This document shows, one piece after another, positions 26,541 through 39,300 of a stretch of DNA of 64,000 nucleotides (its first letter is position 1; each line of letters opens with the position of its first letter). The translations under genes were made by a program, and so were the position numbers. The notes beneath the pieces were generated by a model. It was not told the DNA's origin. It saw nothing but the letters and a program-made list of their open reading frames with translations, and made no database searches. This stretch comes from Tetranychus cinnabarinus (lineage: Eukaryota > Arthropoda > Arachnida > Trombidiformes > Tetranychidae): NCBI GenBank assembly GCA_022266195.1, contig WHVY01000010.1, positions 1,314,501 through 1,378,500 on the forward strand. The letters are read 5' to 3'.

Positions 26541-29500
26541 ATGGTTAAAGGTTTACTTTTACCCTGTTTAATCCTCTTAATTGTTTCATTAGAATCAACA
26601 CTTTCTGGTAAGTTTAACGTTTTTGTTATCACTCAACTCTGATGTCACCTCTTTTGTCTAATTTAATTTTGAATATCTTTTGGTTTTTACCAAACGACAT
26701 CTTGAATTATTAGATTCAAATTTTACATTTTTCTTTGTTCTTTCCTATTTTCTTGTCATTTAGTGCTGCAACTGAATAGCTCTTTGAGATTATCTTCAAT
26801 AAATAAGCCATCATTTGTTGGATCAAATAAGCCGTATAAGATTGTTTGCTACTATTATGCGGTTGAAGCATGGTACAGGACAAGTCGAGGAATGTTTTTA
26901 CCTGAAGATATTGATGCTTCTAAGTGTACCCATATTCATTATGCTTACACAGTTTTAAATAGTGAGACTTTGTTGATGGAACCAAGTGATAAATGGGCTG
27001 AAATTGACAATCGATTCTATGAGGTAAGATAAATTCAAACTTAATTTTGTAAATTCACAACTGTTTAGTCATGTATCATGAGCTAGTTTCAATAATCGTT
27101 TGATTAGTTTGCGTCTATAAAGGGCACATTATCTACCATAGCCTGAACAAAGGTAAAATTCACAGCAGCATGAAGCTCTTATTGATTTACTTTGACATTA
27201 TGTCGATGATTTTATGAGCTAGATGATACATTAATACAATTTTAATTTCACTTGAATCTAAAATTTGATCATTTATGATGACCATCATTAATTTTATTCG
27301 CTCTTTATTCTTCTTTTTAATCTTCTGTAGCGAGTGATTGCTTTGAAGGAATCCAATCAAGGACTGAAGATACTTTTATCCATTGGAGGCTGGTCAGAAC
27401 AGTCAGACAAATTTTCGACTTTAATATCTGAACGGTTGAATCGAAAAGCATTTATTGACCATGCGGTAACCTTCTTGTTACTTCATGGTTTCGATGGACT
27501 CGATTTAGCTTGGTTTTATCCTGTTTGCTGGAATGGTGATTGTCGCTCTCAGAATGTTCACTCTGAAGATCGGGAAAATTTTGGCCATTTTGTTAGGGAA
27601 TTGAAGGATGCCTTTGATCAATCCGAATCACGTCTTCTGGTTACAGCAACAGTATCTGGTGATCCGATGATAGCGAAGCGTAGCTATGATTTTACTGCAT
27701 TAAGTCGCTTGGACTATATAAATGTAATGACATTTGATTATGTCGCTCACTGGAATCAAATGACTGGCCACCAATCTCCACTATTTAGCCAACCAGGATT
27801 TCCAGTTGATTTCAATGCTGTGAGTAACATGTTTTAATAAAAAATCTAGTGAAAGTTAATTCTCATGATGAACGTCTAAGTGATATTAATTTATTTGTTA
27901 ATGAAAGACATGATTGCCTGTTGAGCTGCAGCTTTCAATTCAATTCAAATTCTTAACTCTTTGCTTCTTTAATTTATTAGAATTCAAGTCTGCATCTTTA
28001 CATGTCCAGAGGAATTCCAAGTCGTAAATTAGTTCTTGGTTTCCCCAGTTTTGCACGTAGTTTCACTCTAGTTGATTCAAATGACCATGGAATCGGTGCT
28101 GCTGTTAAAGGACCAGGAGACAAAGGAGAGTTTACTTTGGCTGAAGGGTTATTAGCTTTTTATGAGGTAATTATAACCACAATCAAATTTTTAACCACAC
28201 TTACAGTCTCTATTCACGTCAGCATAGTCTCATAATAAAAACAAGCAAAAGAAGAAAAAAGACTTTTATTCTTAAATCGTCTTAAAACTTGAAGGATTTA
28301 TTCATGTGGTTTCACTCAATTGATTGATAATTGTTTACTTTTTAGTTCTTGCAACAATATTGGATCCAATGATTGTCAATTATTTGTTTCAACTGCTATC
28401 AGCTTATTCAAGATTATAGTCGAATATATGTATAAATATTTATTTATATTCACATTAATCTCTCTTCAATTCATCTTGATGTATAAAATTGATCTAATCA
28501 ACTGTAAACGATCAATTCTGTACGCTTCTAATAATATCTTTTAACATTTCTTCCATTTCTTCTATTCCTTTTTTTTCATTTAAGTTTACCATAAGAATAA
28601 TGCTCAAAAGGTGAAAGGTATTATCTTGGGTTATCTGTCAATTCATATTATCCTCACACCATGATGAAGTAATTCAGAGTAACAGCCAACATAATTCCAG
28701 CCCAGTATGTGTATTTGAATAGAAGTGAGATGCAAGTAAACATAAATTTGGTTAACCAAAAAGAAAACACCAGGAAAATAAAGACAAAGTTACAGCCTTG
28801 TAATTCATTTGATTCAACCCAAATCAAGTAAACAATCCATTCTATTTGGCCCATTCAAGTAAACACTCGTTTAAATCCAAGCCATTTCAACACTAATCAA
28901 ATGAACAACAGGACCTTCTTAGCTTAAAGCACAGCTTAGCACATGAACCAAGCTATTACAAGTTAACAATTATCGATGTTATAAACATGGAAAATATTTT
29001 TATTGCTAAGGAAAGAAGAGACAATGAATTCATTGTAACCAATCGTAATGGTTCATGATCCATTTTAGTGAAAATCAGTTGATTGTTGATAATGGGAAAA
29101 GGCAGAGTCTTGCAGTTTAACTTTGCGAATCATTTATTAGCTCAATAGCTGATGTGACATTGAATTATTGCCATAACATTGTCGAAGGTAAAAAAGATAA
29201 TAGTTAATATCAATATTATGATGGTGATGATGCTTCTTAATACAGAATAATATGGTGAAGGAATGCATTCAAGATTAGTATTATTGAATAACAAGGGTTG
29301 AAGGTGATGAGAAAGATGAACAAGAAAAAGGAAGGAAACAAGAAAATTGTGTTTACATAAAAATACAGATAAGCTTGAATGGGCACTTGGAATCTTTTGT
29401 CCTTAATTTGAATCACTAAAAGTTTGCTCAACTATTCAAATTATCTTGATTGACTTTTGGTTAAATTAACCATCGACCCATTTTATTATTATTGTTGTTG

Positions 29501-30032
29501 TTGGTGACTTCAACATTGAGTTGAACAAAAATTCAATTTCACATGAAGATGCTGAAGAATGAGAATGAAGAAAAAAAGATAATGAAGAATAATAAGAAGA
29601 CGAAAATTGAATGTTTAATTAATCTTTATTTTGCCTTGTTTCATGTTTAGATATTAATTGTTTCTTTACTATCTTTTGCTTTACATTTTAAAACTTCTGA
29701 CATTTTTTGCTTCTAACAATTTCACTGCATCTTTTTTACTTTAGATTTGTGATCGAATCCAGAAGAAAGGTTGGAAACTTGTTCGAAACTCGGAAAATGA
29801 ATTGTTTTACACTTATTACAACAACCAATGGGCCTCATTCGATCATCCATTTTCAGCTGCTTTGAAAGCCCAGTTTGTTAAACAATTGAATCTTGGTGGC
29901 ATCATGATGTGGGACATTGATCGAGATGATTTTCATGGAAACTGTTTTGGAATTAAATTTCCCTTACTCACAGCAATCAATTCAATTCTGGTTCACGGTA
30001 AATCTGTAAAAATGGTTCCAGGACTAATCTAA
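26541..30032 (+). CDS. Secreted GH18 chitinase-like protein, catalytically inactive, five exons, 429 aa
   Basis: Exons are 26541-26607, 26764-27023, 27331-27819, 27981-28166 and 29745-30032. They sum to 1290 bases, in phase throughout. The first exon is a signal peptide (MVKGLLLPCLILLIVSLEST). GH18 barrel landmarks in order are KIVCYYYAVEAWYR (strand 1), KILLSIGGWSE (strand 3), GFDGLDLAWFYP (strand 4), YINVMTFDYVAHW (strand 6), LVLGFPSFARSF and GGIMMWDIDRDDFHG (strand 8). The catalytic motif DxxDxDxE is changed: its third Asp is Ala and the acid/base Glu is Phe, so hydrolysis is not expected. It should be a chitinase-like lectin or growth-factor-type protein, as known for arthropod IDGFs and mite group-15/18 allergen relatives. 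There is no C-terminal chitin-binding domain. The fourth intron (28167-29744) is long. Start: the only ATG before the signal peptide. Confidence 0.93.
28167..29744. other. Long intron of the chitinase-like gene
   Basis: This 1.6-kb intron splits the family region between LAFYE and ICDRIQKKG, which is continuous in related proteins, so no exon is missing. Open frames inside it are chance. Confidence 0.8.
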
Positions 30033-33000
30033 TGTACATTTCACGGAAAAGGACGTTTTTCAAAAAATACAAACCCAAGCAATATCAATGGCTTTCACCA
30101 AAGGAACAAAAGGATTGGACTATTCACACGCAAGGACAATAACAAAGCAAAGATTAATTATTTATACAAAGAGCAAAATTTAATTCTTGGCAAATGGTTA
30201 AACCACTCAATTAGTTTAATATCATCTCATGATGCTGCTACTTACACTAATGATAATGAGTATGATATTGAACTATTGATATTAATGCCAGAATGTTTAG
30301 GAAACGTTGTTGGCAAAAAAAGGAGAGGAAAATAGAAGCAAAAAATAGGAGAAAAGATTAAAGACGTTGAGGATTAAATTATTTTCACGCAAGATTGGAT
30401 GAAACATTTAGCTCAAGATTCATACTAATGATTGGTTGTGTTGATGTATTAACCCAACAGTAAAGTTGAGAAGAGCAGGGAAGAAGTAAAAAAAGGCTGA
30501 CAATTTTGGTTTCCATCAAAATTAACAATTCAAGCCACGAAAAGGTCGTTTCAACAAAAGCCAAGGTATTTCCAACATTTATGGTTTCTTTTTCGTCCCT
30601 CAACGTTTCTACCATTTTTTGCTTGATATAATTTTGTTTCATTGATTGTTATCATGATAATGATGAGACCAATCCCAGAAACGGAATAATGTTACCTCAC
30701 CAATTACTATTGATAACGACGATCAATCAAAATTACATTAAAAAAGAAGTAGAAAAGAGGTAAAAAAATCATTTTCGCTCTTTCAATTTCATTTTTATTC
30801 CATTGTCCTTTTGTCAATGTAATCTTAGACCATGATGATGATGATGATGAAGTATCATATTGAATGATTCAGTTGTAAACTTCAATATGCTTTTTCAATG
30901 GCATTTTTTGGTCCAAGGTAAACAGGAAATGTTATAATATTTAATGAATCAAAACTAATAAAATATATTTCGTTTTTATTTTACTTTTTTCAGCTTCAAA
31001 TCAAATTATTGATGATAAAGGGAATCGTAATCACATCAATTTTAAAGATAAAATTCAATAAATCGAATTAAATTAAATTCGATTTCATTTTCAGTTTGAT
31101 TTTTTGTTCATCTTCAAATACACTGAGAAAGAAAAGGTAAAATTTCTGGTCTTTTCTTTGCTAAAGCTATTATTTTCTGATGAAACGAGCAAACAACCAG
31201 ATTAATCTAATCATGATAATCAATTGAAGTTTTCAATGTGAATAGCTAATATTTTGTTAACCTTTTCTTGACAGTTTTAAAGTTGAAACCTCAATCACTT
31301 TTAAGGCGAGATTCTGTTGGTAAACATTTCAAACAATTGAACAGTTAATTTTACCTCTTTGATTGGTTATTGAAGATGAAAATGAATAAAAATATTTATT
31401 ATTCTCAAAGGTAATTCCCATCTTTTTGTATCCTACTTATCATGATGAGCCTTTTACCTTCAACTGTTCAAAGTGTGCTAATAGATTTCATGGGATCAAT
31501 TGGTCAATTCAATTGGAATTGTTGAGTAAAGGAGAAAACCAAATGTCCAAAATGATAACTCAAATGATAAGGAAAAAGTCAATCAAGTAATCTTCATTAT
31601 AATGGATAAAATCAGCCAAATTCTGATGATTCAATCAACTCGTTCCATGAAACAAAAAGCTTGAATAATATCTTTTCCCATTCCAAAAGCATTTGCTTCA
31701 TTTTAGTGAAAAAATAAAGAAGCCAAATGTTTATGTTTTTAGTGTCATTAGCTTTTGGTTTGATATGAAAATTTATTTTAACCAAAATCAAATAACCAGA
31801 GCAAAATGAACCCAAAACCAGTAAACCAATTTTCTGGTTTTAAAAATTGAACCAAAAATCAAAAGCTGTTTAATTTTGAATCTCGATTCCAGATAATTTA
31901 CATTGAATTGTAAATTGTTTTTATGTCTAAATGTGCCTTTAGCTTTGCTAAAATCGGTTGATTTTGAATAATCAAATTGACATTTTACTTTGAAATTTAG
32001 TGTGAAACTGAAACAAGTTTACCCTAAAGAAAGGAAATCTTTTTTTTCCGAAATTTCCATTCATTTTGCAATGTAACATTTTCTGGTGCAAACCTTGGAT
32101 TACATGGGAAATCATTTTCATTTGTCTTGATCATACATCACCATGAAATTGATCATTGGAACCGTTTAACGTGAAAACTCCTTTTTTATCCAACATTTTC
32201 ACCTTTTGCCTTTGTAAGAAAAGAAGGGAAAAATGAGTAAACTAGATAATTCATTTGATGGTTCATTGCAAGTTCACCTCGATAATTGTTCAATATTATC
32301 ATTTTTTTATCAATCAGATCACGTTTTTATTTCCCTTTGCTTATAGCCTCACCATGATCCCATAATATTTGATGAATTAATATTTTGATTGATAAAAAAA
32401 TGGTAAATTGTTATCGACTTTTTGGCTTGCACTTTTAATGGCATTCCGCTCTAACCAACATTACCATTTGTTTGCCTTGGTGAGGTGACAATTAACTATC
32501 TGTGATAATTTATCAGAATTTAATGAGTCGACAGTTGAACGTGATTGGAACAAAGGAAAATTGTTCAACTTTTTGTTTCGTATTCACTCGATTTTGAGTT
32601 AATGAAATTCATTCAATTTGATGACAATAAGAAGGACAACAAATGGAGATGAAAATGTCGCAAGTAAAATGGTGTGATTACACTTTGAGTCCATTTTCAA
32701 TCTCATCAAATTACAAGGTTTTGTTATCAGAAGACTTGAGACTGGGTTCAGGCTTTGATGGTCACACAGTTAAGATGGTCAGACAATTTGACTTGATAAT
32801 TGGTATCACATTGAGAAGTGAATTAAATGAAATTGGATGAGAAACAAAAGATGGACAAGAACAGAGAAGAGCATAAAAGTACATTTCCTGAGATGTTTGG
32901 TTGCATCTAATTGAAGGTTTCACATTTGGTCACAATCTTTACTCTGGTCCTTTCAATGGTCCAATTCAAGGTAAGAATGAAAAAGGAAATCAATTGATTG

Positions 33001-34765
33001 TCAAAGCCATTAGAAAAGGCAAAACAGTCTCATTGTTCATCAGATATGAATCCTAAGTATTCATCAAGAATACCAATGAGAATTGAAGGCAAAACCTTTT
33101 CCATTCTTTTCCTATTCGGCTAAGTTTCCATGATGAGATTAAATAAACTTTGAAAGATTCAATTTTCAAAGCAAATCACAAACAGATTCATTTGTCCAAA
33201 TTGAAGTTTAAACTAAAAGACTCAAACTTGGACAGTTTGCATCATTAGCTGTCCAATTGAGCTAAAGCAAATTTTCAATTTCAAATCTGAAAATCAAAAA
33301 GGTTAAACAAAGCAAATCGCAAGTATTCAAGTTAAACTGAATTTTACAATTTTTTTATTCTTTTTTCTGCATTTCTCAGCATTTACTTCAAGATGTAATA
33401 AGATGAAATGGTTATCGTTGAAGTCAGTTGCTCTTGGCTTTCCGATAACACTGGCAAGTTAAACTTGAAAGACACTTGGGAGTGAAAATGGAACAAGCTT
33501 TCTTTATCAGTTTCCATGAGGATAATGATGATGATTCAGGAAAAGTAGTTTCATGGGCGATAGTTAATCACAGTTGGGTGTTTGCCTGGTGGAAAAACGT
33601 ATCAGAATAAATAAATATTCCAACATTTACACGTTTCCATTTCAAGTTTTACCACAAAATTTTCTGATCCAATCATTGATCTTGAAACAAAAAAATCATG
33701 GAAAGCTTTTGAACTGCAAAGACATAGCTTTTTGTATTCCAGTCAAAATCATCTAATTGTTATTGCAAACAATCAATCCAACTGACCATTTAATTAATCT
33801 TAAATTAGATGTAATTAACTGAAACTCCCATAAGAATCCTATCAGATTGAATCAACTTTTTTGCTTACTGAATAAATGAATCTGAAAACACTTCATGTTT
33901 GATGAGTCGATGGTTTCTCGTCAATTAGCAAGTAATATTAACAATCATCTGAACTATCCAAATTTTGTGTGCAATGTTTAGGTGAATGGAAAGAACCCAA
34001 AAAATCTAAATCGAATTCGAAATCTGGTTAAAATTAAATGACAAAGACTTGAACCAGATGCAGAAGATTTGCACAAAATTCATCGACCGAACTCGCTTGA
34101 TCGAGTTAATGAAGATCAGTAATTTTGAGTCTTGAATTGAGTTGTCAGAAACAAAATTAAAATAAATTGATTGGTCATTTTATAGTGGTTTCAAGCACCT
34201 TACCATCAATGGGAAAAACGCTGTATAATTAGCTTGATCCATGACAGTATAATAATTTACCATGAAACTATAAAGTAAATATTAATAGTTGTAAAGCTAA
34301 TAATAGCAAACATTGAGCTATTATAATAGTAATGATAATAAGCTGTAAGAGTAAAGTAACAACGTGATTCTATTATTGTTGTCTAAAGGTAATAAAATAT
34401 GATAACAGTAAAGTATTATCATGTTATAAACATTATTGTTACTATTATGATTAGTTTTATTGTTACTCTTTTCATCATAATAATGCTATTAATTGTGCTT
34501 GGACGATGTGAAGAGGTCCAAAAATGAACCATACAAATAAATTTATTTTCACTTCTCAAGATTACCTTTACATCTCTATTGATTCAATTAATTGAATTCA
34601 CTCATTTCAAAAATCGCAAAAACACGAAGAAAAATTATCTAATTGAAAATTCATCATTAGCCTAAACGAAAGAAAAGATCGTAGATTCAGTAATAGACTT
34701 ACAGTTAGTTCTTGGGCTTTCAATTAAGGTATGGGCACTAAAGTTTGTTAGATTCAACACGTTAG
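30033..34765. other. AT-rich intergenic region
   Basis: No exon or repeat family was recognised. There are short GATGAT runs near 30835-30850. The part at ~34260-34500 is extremely AT-rich, with imperfect inverted ATTATTGTTACT-type repeats. Confidence 0.5.
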
Positions 34766-34960
34766 TTTTGCAGCAAATTGGAGGTGGACTTCAGCGAGTC
34801 AATCATGCTGCTGTTGCTGTTGATGTCGGTTCTTTCGGTGGATTTGCAAGTACCGAGGACTAGTAGCTCGAGTGAACCATTGATATCTTCACTCTTGCTG
34901 TGACCAAGTTAAGGAAAGAGCTAGAATATTCTGATGATGGCAAGAAATGAGAATCTCATT
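34766..34960 (+). pseudogene. Decayed kelch-repeat gene fragment, KLHDC3-like
   Basis: A higher-GC island reads IGGGLQRVNHAAVAVDV, then GSFGGFASTED, then TAG at 34861-34863. After a frame change it reads PLISS or, in another frame, IDIFTLAVTKLRKE. KLHDC3 (a CUL2 substrate-receptor kelch protein) begins with GG..RVNHAAVAV followed by YSFGGYCSGED and IDVH-type sequence, so the order and spacing match the first kelch blade. The VYS before FGG is disrupted, two adjacent stops follow, and the rest of the protein is absent. An AG (TTTTGCAG) directly precedes the match, so the source could have been genomic rather than processed. Inferred non-functional. Confidence 0.65.
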
Positions 34961-35714
34961 ATTTACTCATTTCATTAACTTACAGTGCATTGCAAAAGTT
35001 TTGAAATCGCGTTTTGATTTTAATAACTCATTTGTTTCTTCACCAAACTTGATCAAAATTGGCACACATATTTTTAGTAGCTTGGTTAAATATTAGCTAA
35101 TTTTAGTCTGAAACATTATTGTCTCTCAATTGTCATTTCCAAGTCAGCAAATGGAGACAAAAGCTGATTAAACTGTAAATTGTAATCTCTACCAAAATCG
35201 GTTAACATTTAACTTTACAATTATTGTCTACAGAATGTTTCACCTAATGAAAAACTGCAATGATAATTATCCATCTCTGAAAACCAACAACGACGACTTA
35301 CACACAGCAAGACGAAAGCAAAGGAAAGGACAAGCCATGCTCAGGAGAAACGAAAGGAAAGATCTGCAAATATCAAAAATTAAGTTTTATTTGCTCACAA
35401 AATGACAATGAATGATAATGTGAACAAACAATTTTTGTTATTTCCGTTTTCATGAATAAGCAATCAATTTGCATTTTTTATAAAGACAATGCAAATAAAT
35501 GGATTAAAAATCAATTTGTCTTGACTATTGAAGTTTCGTTTCTTTGAATTGAGTTAACCACTCCTCATCAAAATATCTCAATGCTACACAATTACTAATG
35601 ACAAATATTTAAGCACATTGTATGTCTCATGTCGTATACTAATCACTTGTTTTCACAGAGTGTCGAATAGCATAAATTGATGTCCAAAGGGCGTGTTCAT
35701 CGATGATAAAAGCG
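34961..35714. other. Intergenic, upstream of the cysteine-rich gene
   Basis: No exon was seen. The string TACAGTGCATTGCAAAAG near 34982 resembles the ends of Tc1-type elements, but no partner end was found. Confidence 0.4.
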
Positions 35715-35722
35715 TATAAAAG
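35715..35722 (+). promoter_or_regulatory. TATA box of the cysteine-rich secreted protein gene
   Basis: TATAAAAG lies 78 bp upstream of the chosen ATG (35793), a normal distance for a core promoter with a short 5' UTR. Confidence 0.6.
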
Positions 35723-35792
35723 CAATTCACTTGAAACAATTCAACTCATACAAACGATTCAATATTGATACTCATTGCTCAGTTGTAAATCT

Positions 35793-36374
35793 ATGAGCAA
35801 AATGTTTGCGTTTAATTTTATTTATATCTTTCTAGCAATCATTATAATCTTTGTTGAATGGAGTTATGGTTCCAATTACTGTAATAATCCGCGCACTTAC
35901 ACATGTGAAGATGGATATAAACCTACTTACCAACAGGTTCGTTCATCTCTTGGGTTTATTTGTGTTGGCAGTGGTTGCGATAGACACCTTGAAAATGATT
36001 TAAATTATTGCAGAGCCGCCGAAACATATTGTTCTGGTACAATTCGCATTCGACATTCACCAGTTTACTCATTTAATGGAGCAACTGGAGTACGGCATTG
36101 TGATTCGCAAGAGCGAATTTACTTGTTTCCGTTTGAGGGACTTTTTTCCTTTAACACCGCTTGTGCTGATGGAGAGAAACTTAGCGCTCATGATATACGA
36201 CGATTTTGTTTTGAAGTGGCTAATTCACACAAAGACGAAAAATTGAGGTCACAAGAACTTAAGAGATGTGACTTTTACAAAAGAGAATCCAGAATAGAGG
36301 AGATCAAATCTAGAGGAGATGCATTTTGTGAATATGTCTTGCTTTATTGCAATAAAAAACACACCAAACATTGA
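35793..36374 (+). CDS. Secreted cysteine-rich protein, unknown family, single exon, 193 aa
   Basis: I chose the ATG at 35793 (MSKMFAFN); a second in-frame ATG at 35802 is possible. An upstream in-frame TTG is not needed. A strong signal peptide (FNFIYIFLAIIIIFVEWSYG) is followed by a mature part of about 165 residues with 12 cysteines. They lie in SNYCNN, YTCED, FICVGSGCDR, YCRAAETYC, RHCDS, TACADG, RFCFE, KRCDFY and FCEYVLLYC. The even number suggests six disulfides. There are no membrane spans after the signal. TATAAAAG upstream and AATAAA at 36416-36421 frame a compact intronless gene, which fits a highly expressed secreted product. I do not recognise the family; a lineage-specific extracellular or salivary-type protein is only a guess. 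Confidence 0.8.
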   Translation: MSKMFAFNFIYIFLAIIIIFVEWSYGSNYCNNPRTYTCEDGYKPTYQQVRSSLGFICVGSGCDRHLENDLNYCRAAETYCSGTIRIRHSPVYSFNGATGVRHCDSQERIYLFPFEGLFSFNTACADGEKLSAHDIRRFCFEVANSHKDEKLRSQELKRCDFYKRESRIEEIKSRGDAFCEYVLLYCNKKHTKH

Positions 36375-39300
36375 GTTAAAGGCAAGCCTTAGTTTTTTCT
36401 AGAAATGATCGCTCAAATAAATCTCTGTAACCAATACTTTACAAAAACTGATATGGTTTAATGAAAATATTTACATGAAAAAATGAAAGGACACTTTGAG
36501 AATGAAAATTAACTTTTCAAAAAATTTTATTTGTGTTGCCACTTGCGTTCACTTTCATTTTATTTTCTTTCAATTCTGGGGTATTTCCAAGCATTACATT
36601 GTTGGTTTCAGAAAACGGTTGAATCACCGCATTTGAACAATTTTCGAGAAAATAAAATGAAAAATTTAAGTTTTTGTTCTTTTCATTTCCAGGTGAAATC
36701 GACAAATCTAATCAGCTATCGGTTGAAAAGGAATCAACTTTTTATTTAGATTTGGTGACGCATTCAGGTTCTCCAATACTTAGCAAATCAACAAACTCAA
36801 CAAACTCAACAAAATCAGCTCCAGTTTTCGCTGATCCAGTTCTCCAGTCCCACTAAAATCACTATGAAGACGCCAAGTTACCATGCAAGTCCACGCCAAT
36901 TAATGTTGATTGGCAAAATTTTGTGATTCAATTGCTTACGATAAACACTTTCGAGTTTAATGTTGGAAATGAGACTGAGTTTTCCAAGAGTAGAGAAACA
37001 AAAAAAACTTTTTAATAAAAATAAAGACTCTTTTTGTACTTATGGATAAAAAGGTTTCACTCCATAATGACATTGATAATGAACAAGATTAGTTGATAAT
37101 CTTGACAATTTTCATCATCACCATCTCAATAGCCTCAATCAATGGCATAGGATATTGAATGCTCAATAGCAACAACAACAGCAATCTTTATTGCATGAGA
37201 TGAATTTCATCTTAATTTGCCTTTTTTCAACAAAATTGCGCCTTTTGCCCTTTAACATGAACCAAGTGAACGGATTGAAAAGAGGCTGAGAAGGCTGACT
37301 ATTAAATCCCAAAAGCATCTTGATCATTATCATTAGATGTATGATGTTGATTATCTCGGTAGATTTCACATTTATTATGAATATAAATGTGAAATCATTT
37401 GACTGGCTAAGAGTAACTCATAACTCTTCCATTACTAGTTTCTTAGCATTTTGCTTCATCAACAAAACCATTTTTATTATAGCACATAATATCAAGTTGA
37501 TAAAAACCAACATTAACTCAATATTTAATTCAAATGGACAGAAAGTGCAATGAAAAATAGTTTCTCCATAAAAGTCTTCTAATCATGATTTACAATCAAC
37601 TATAAAACCAATGAATCATTGCATTTATATCGCAATTTCAATCAAAAATTTTCTTTTCATTAAATCATTCAAAGCTGCAAGTTGAATAAAAATTTGCAGA
37701 AAAAAAGTTTCCATTCATTTCAAGTTAACGAAGCAAACTTTTATGAACTTTGATTGCATTGGAAAACACTTGATAACTTGAAACTGAACAATTAGAGTTT
37801 ATCAACAGAATGTTTCTGATGGAAATTGACATTTTTCATTTCATCTAATTGTTCAACTTGGATGGAGAAGATGAAATTTCAAAGTTTTCGTTATTATTGA
37901 AACAATCACAATATCATGTTTACCTTTGAAGCTTTCAACCTTTATTTACCTCTAATGACATTTTGCCCAAGTTTTACCTTTTATTTGAAATGCTATTCAC
38001 TCTTGGATGATTTATTGAATATTCAGTTACTTGGAATCATTTCTTTGGAAGGTAAAAAATTCGATGAAATTGGTTTCGTTTTCAAAATATTAATAAAACT
38101 GTTATCATTTCAACGATGAAAGGAAACCTGGAAAATGAGTTTAATTTGAAAAATTGAACCAAAAAAGAATCTTTGATTTCCAACAAAATTCTGAAAAAAG
38201 CTTCAAATGCTTCATGGTTTATCATTAGTTACTAGAGTCAACAGAAAGTGTTACACTTGCTGATAGAAAATTCAATTGAACTCTTTTCTGATGAATGTCC
38301 GTTAACTAGTCTTTATCAGAATAACCAAATTGATCAACATTTTACAAACATCTTTGACATCTTTTAATGCTCTTCACTCTTGACATTCACTTAGAACATC
38401 TTTATCTATTCAATATGAATTCATTCATGGATAACATTCAAAATATTTCACTTCAAGTCCCTGGATTCAAGATTCCCTAAAGCTTATTGAAAATTTTCCA
38501 AAAAATGAAATAATGTTATAAAAGTATTGAAAAAAGATTTTCCATTTAACTCAAAATTTTTTAAGCAATCAGTCAAATTACTTCAATAAAAGTTGCCAGA
38601 ATGAATCTAGTTTCATGATGAATCGCAAGCTAACAAGAGGAATAACTTTGGAGTAAATTTAATCATAATTAGGCTTCAATTCATCATGTTTACTGATTTC
38701 AACCTTTGAATTTTCAACAATTTTCTGTGCTTTTGCTGAATGTCTTGTAAACCATTGAAGTCGAGTTGAATTTAAAATTGGAAACAGAAGCCTTTTGAAT
38801 GTCAAAAGCTTTCACTTGTCTAAATGTTTACGCACAAATATGACAAAATTATTTTACCTTTTGATACATTTTCATATATTGTTCTCATTTTCACTCAATC
38901 AAGGCTTATCTTGATATTGAAAAAATGGAGCAAACTTTTATTCGTTTTTCCATATCGCCACATTCAGTGTTTCGACAATTTTCATACTCTGTCAACTTGC
39001 TCATTCAATTTCATGTTATCCGATCAAATGAATTTCCCTTGAAATTCGGACATTTTTCAGTGAAAACTAAACTGTAAGAATAAAAATTGAAATGTAAAGA
39101 TTATTTAGCAAAAGGAGAAGCAATGAAATGAAAATGAACATTTCACATTCAATGGGTACAAATAAAGAGTTTCATTTGTTTTTAGTTTCAATTTTCACTG
39201 AGAAAAATATTTATACATGAAATGGTGGAAGAAAAAATAATTTTGATTTTTGCTCATTGACAAGTGATGAAGCCACAATGTTGACTTGAATTAATAAATA

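Noticed and set aside
34982..35000. Tc1-like terminal sequence (CAGTGCATTGCAAAAG)
   Set aside because: No matching opposite end and no transposase nearby.
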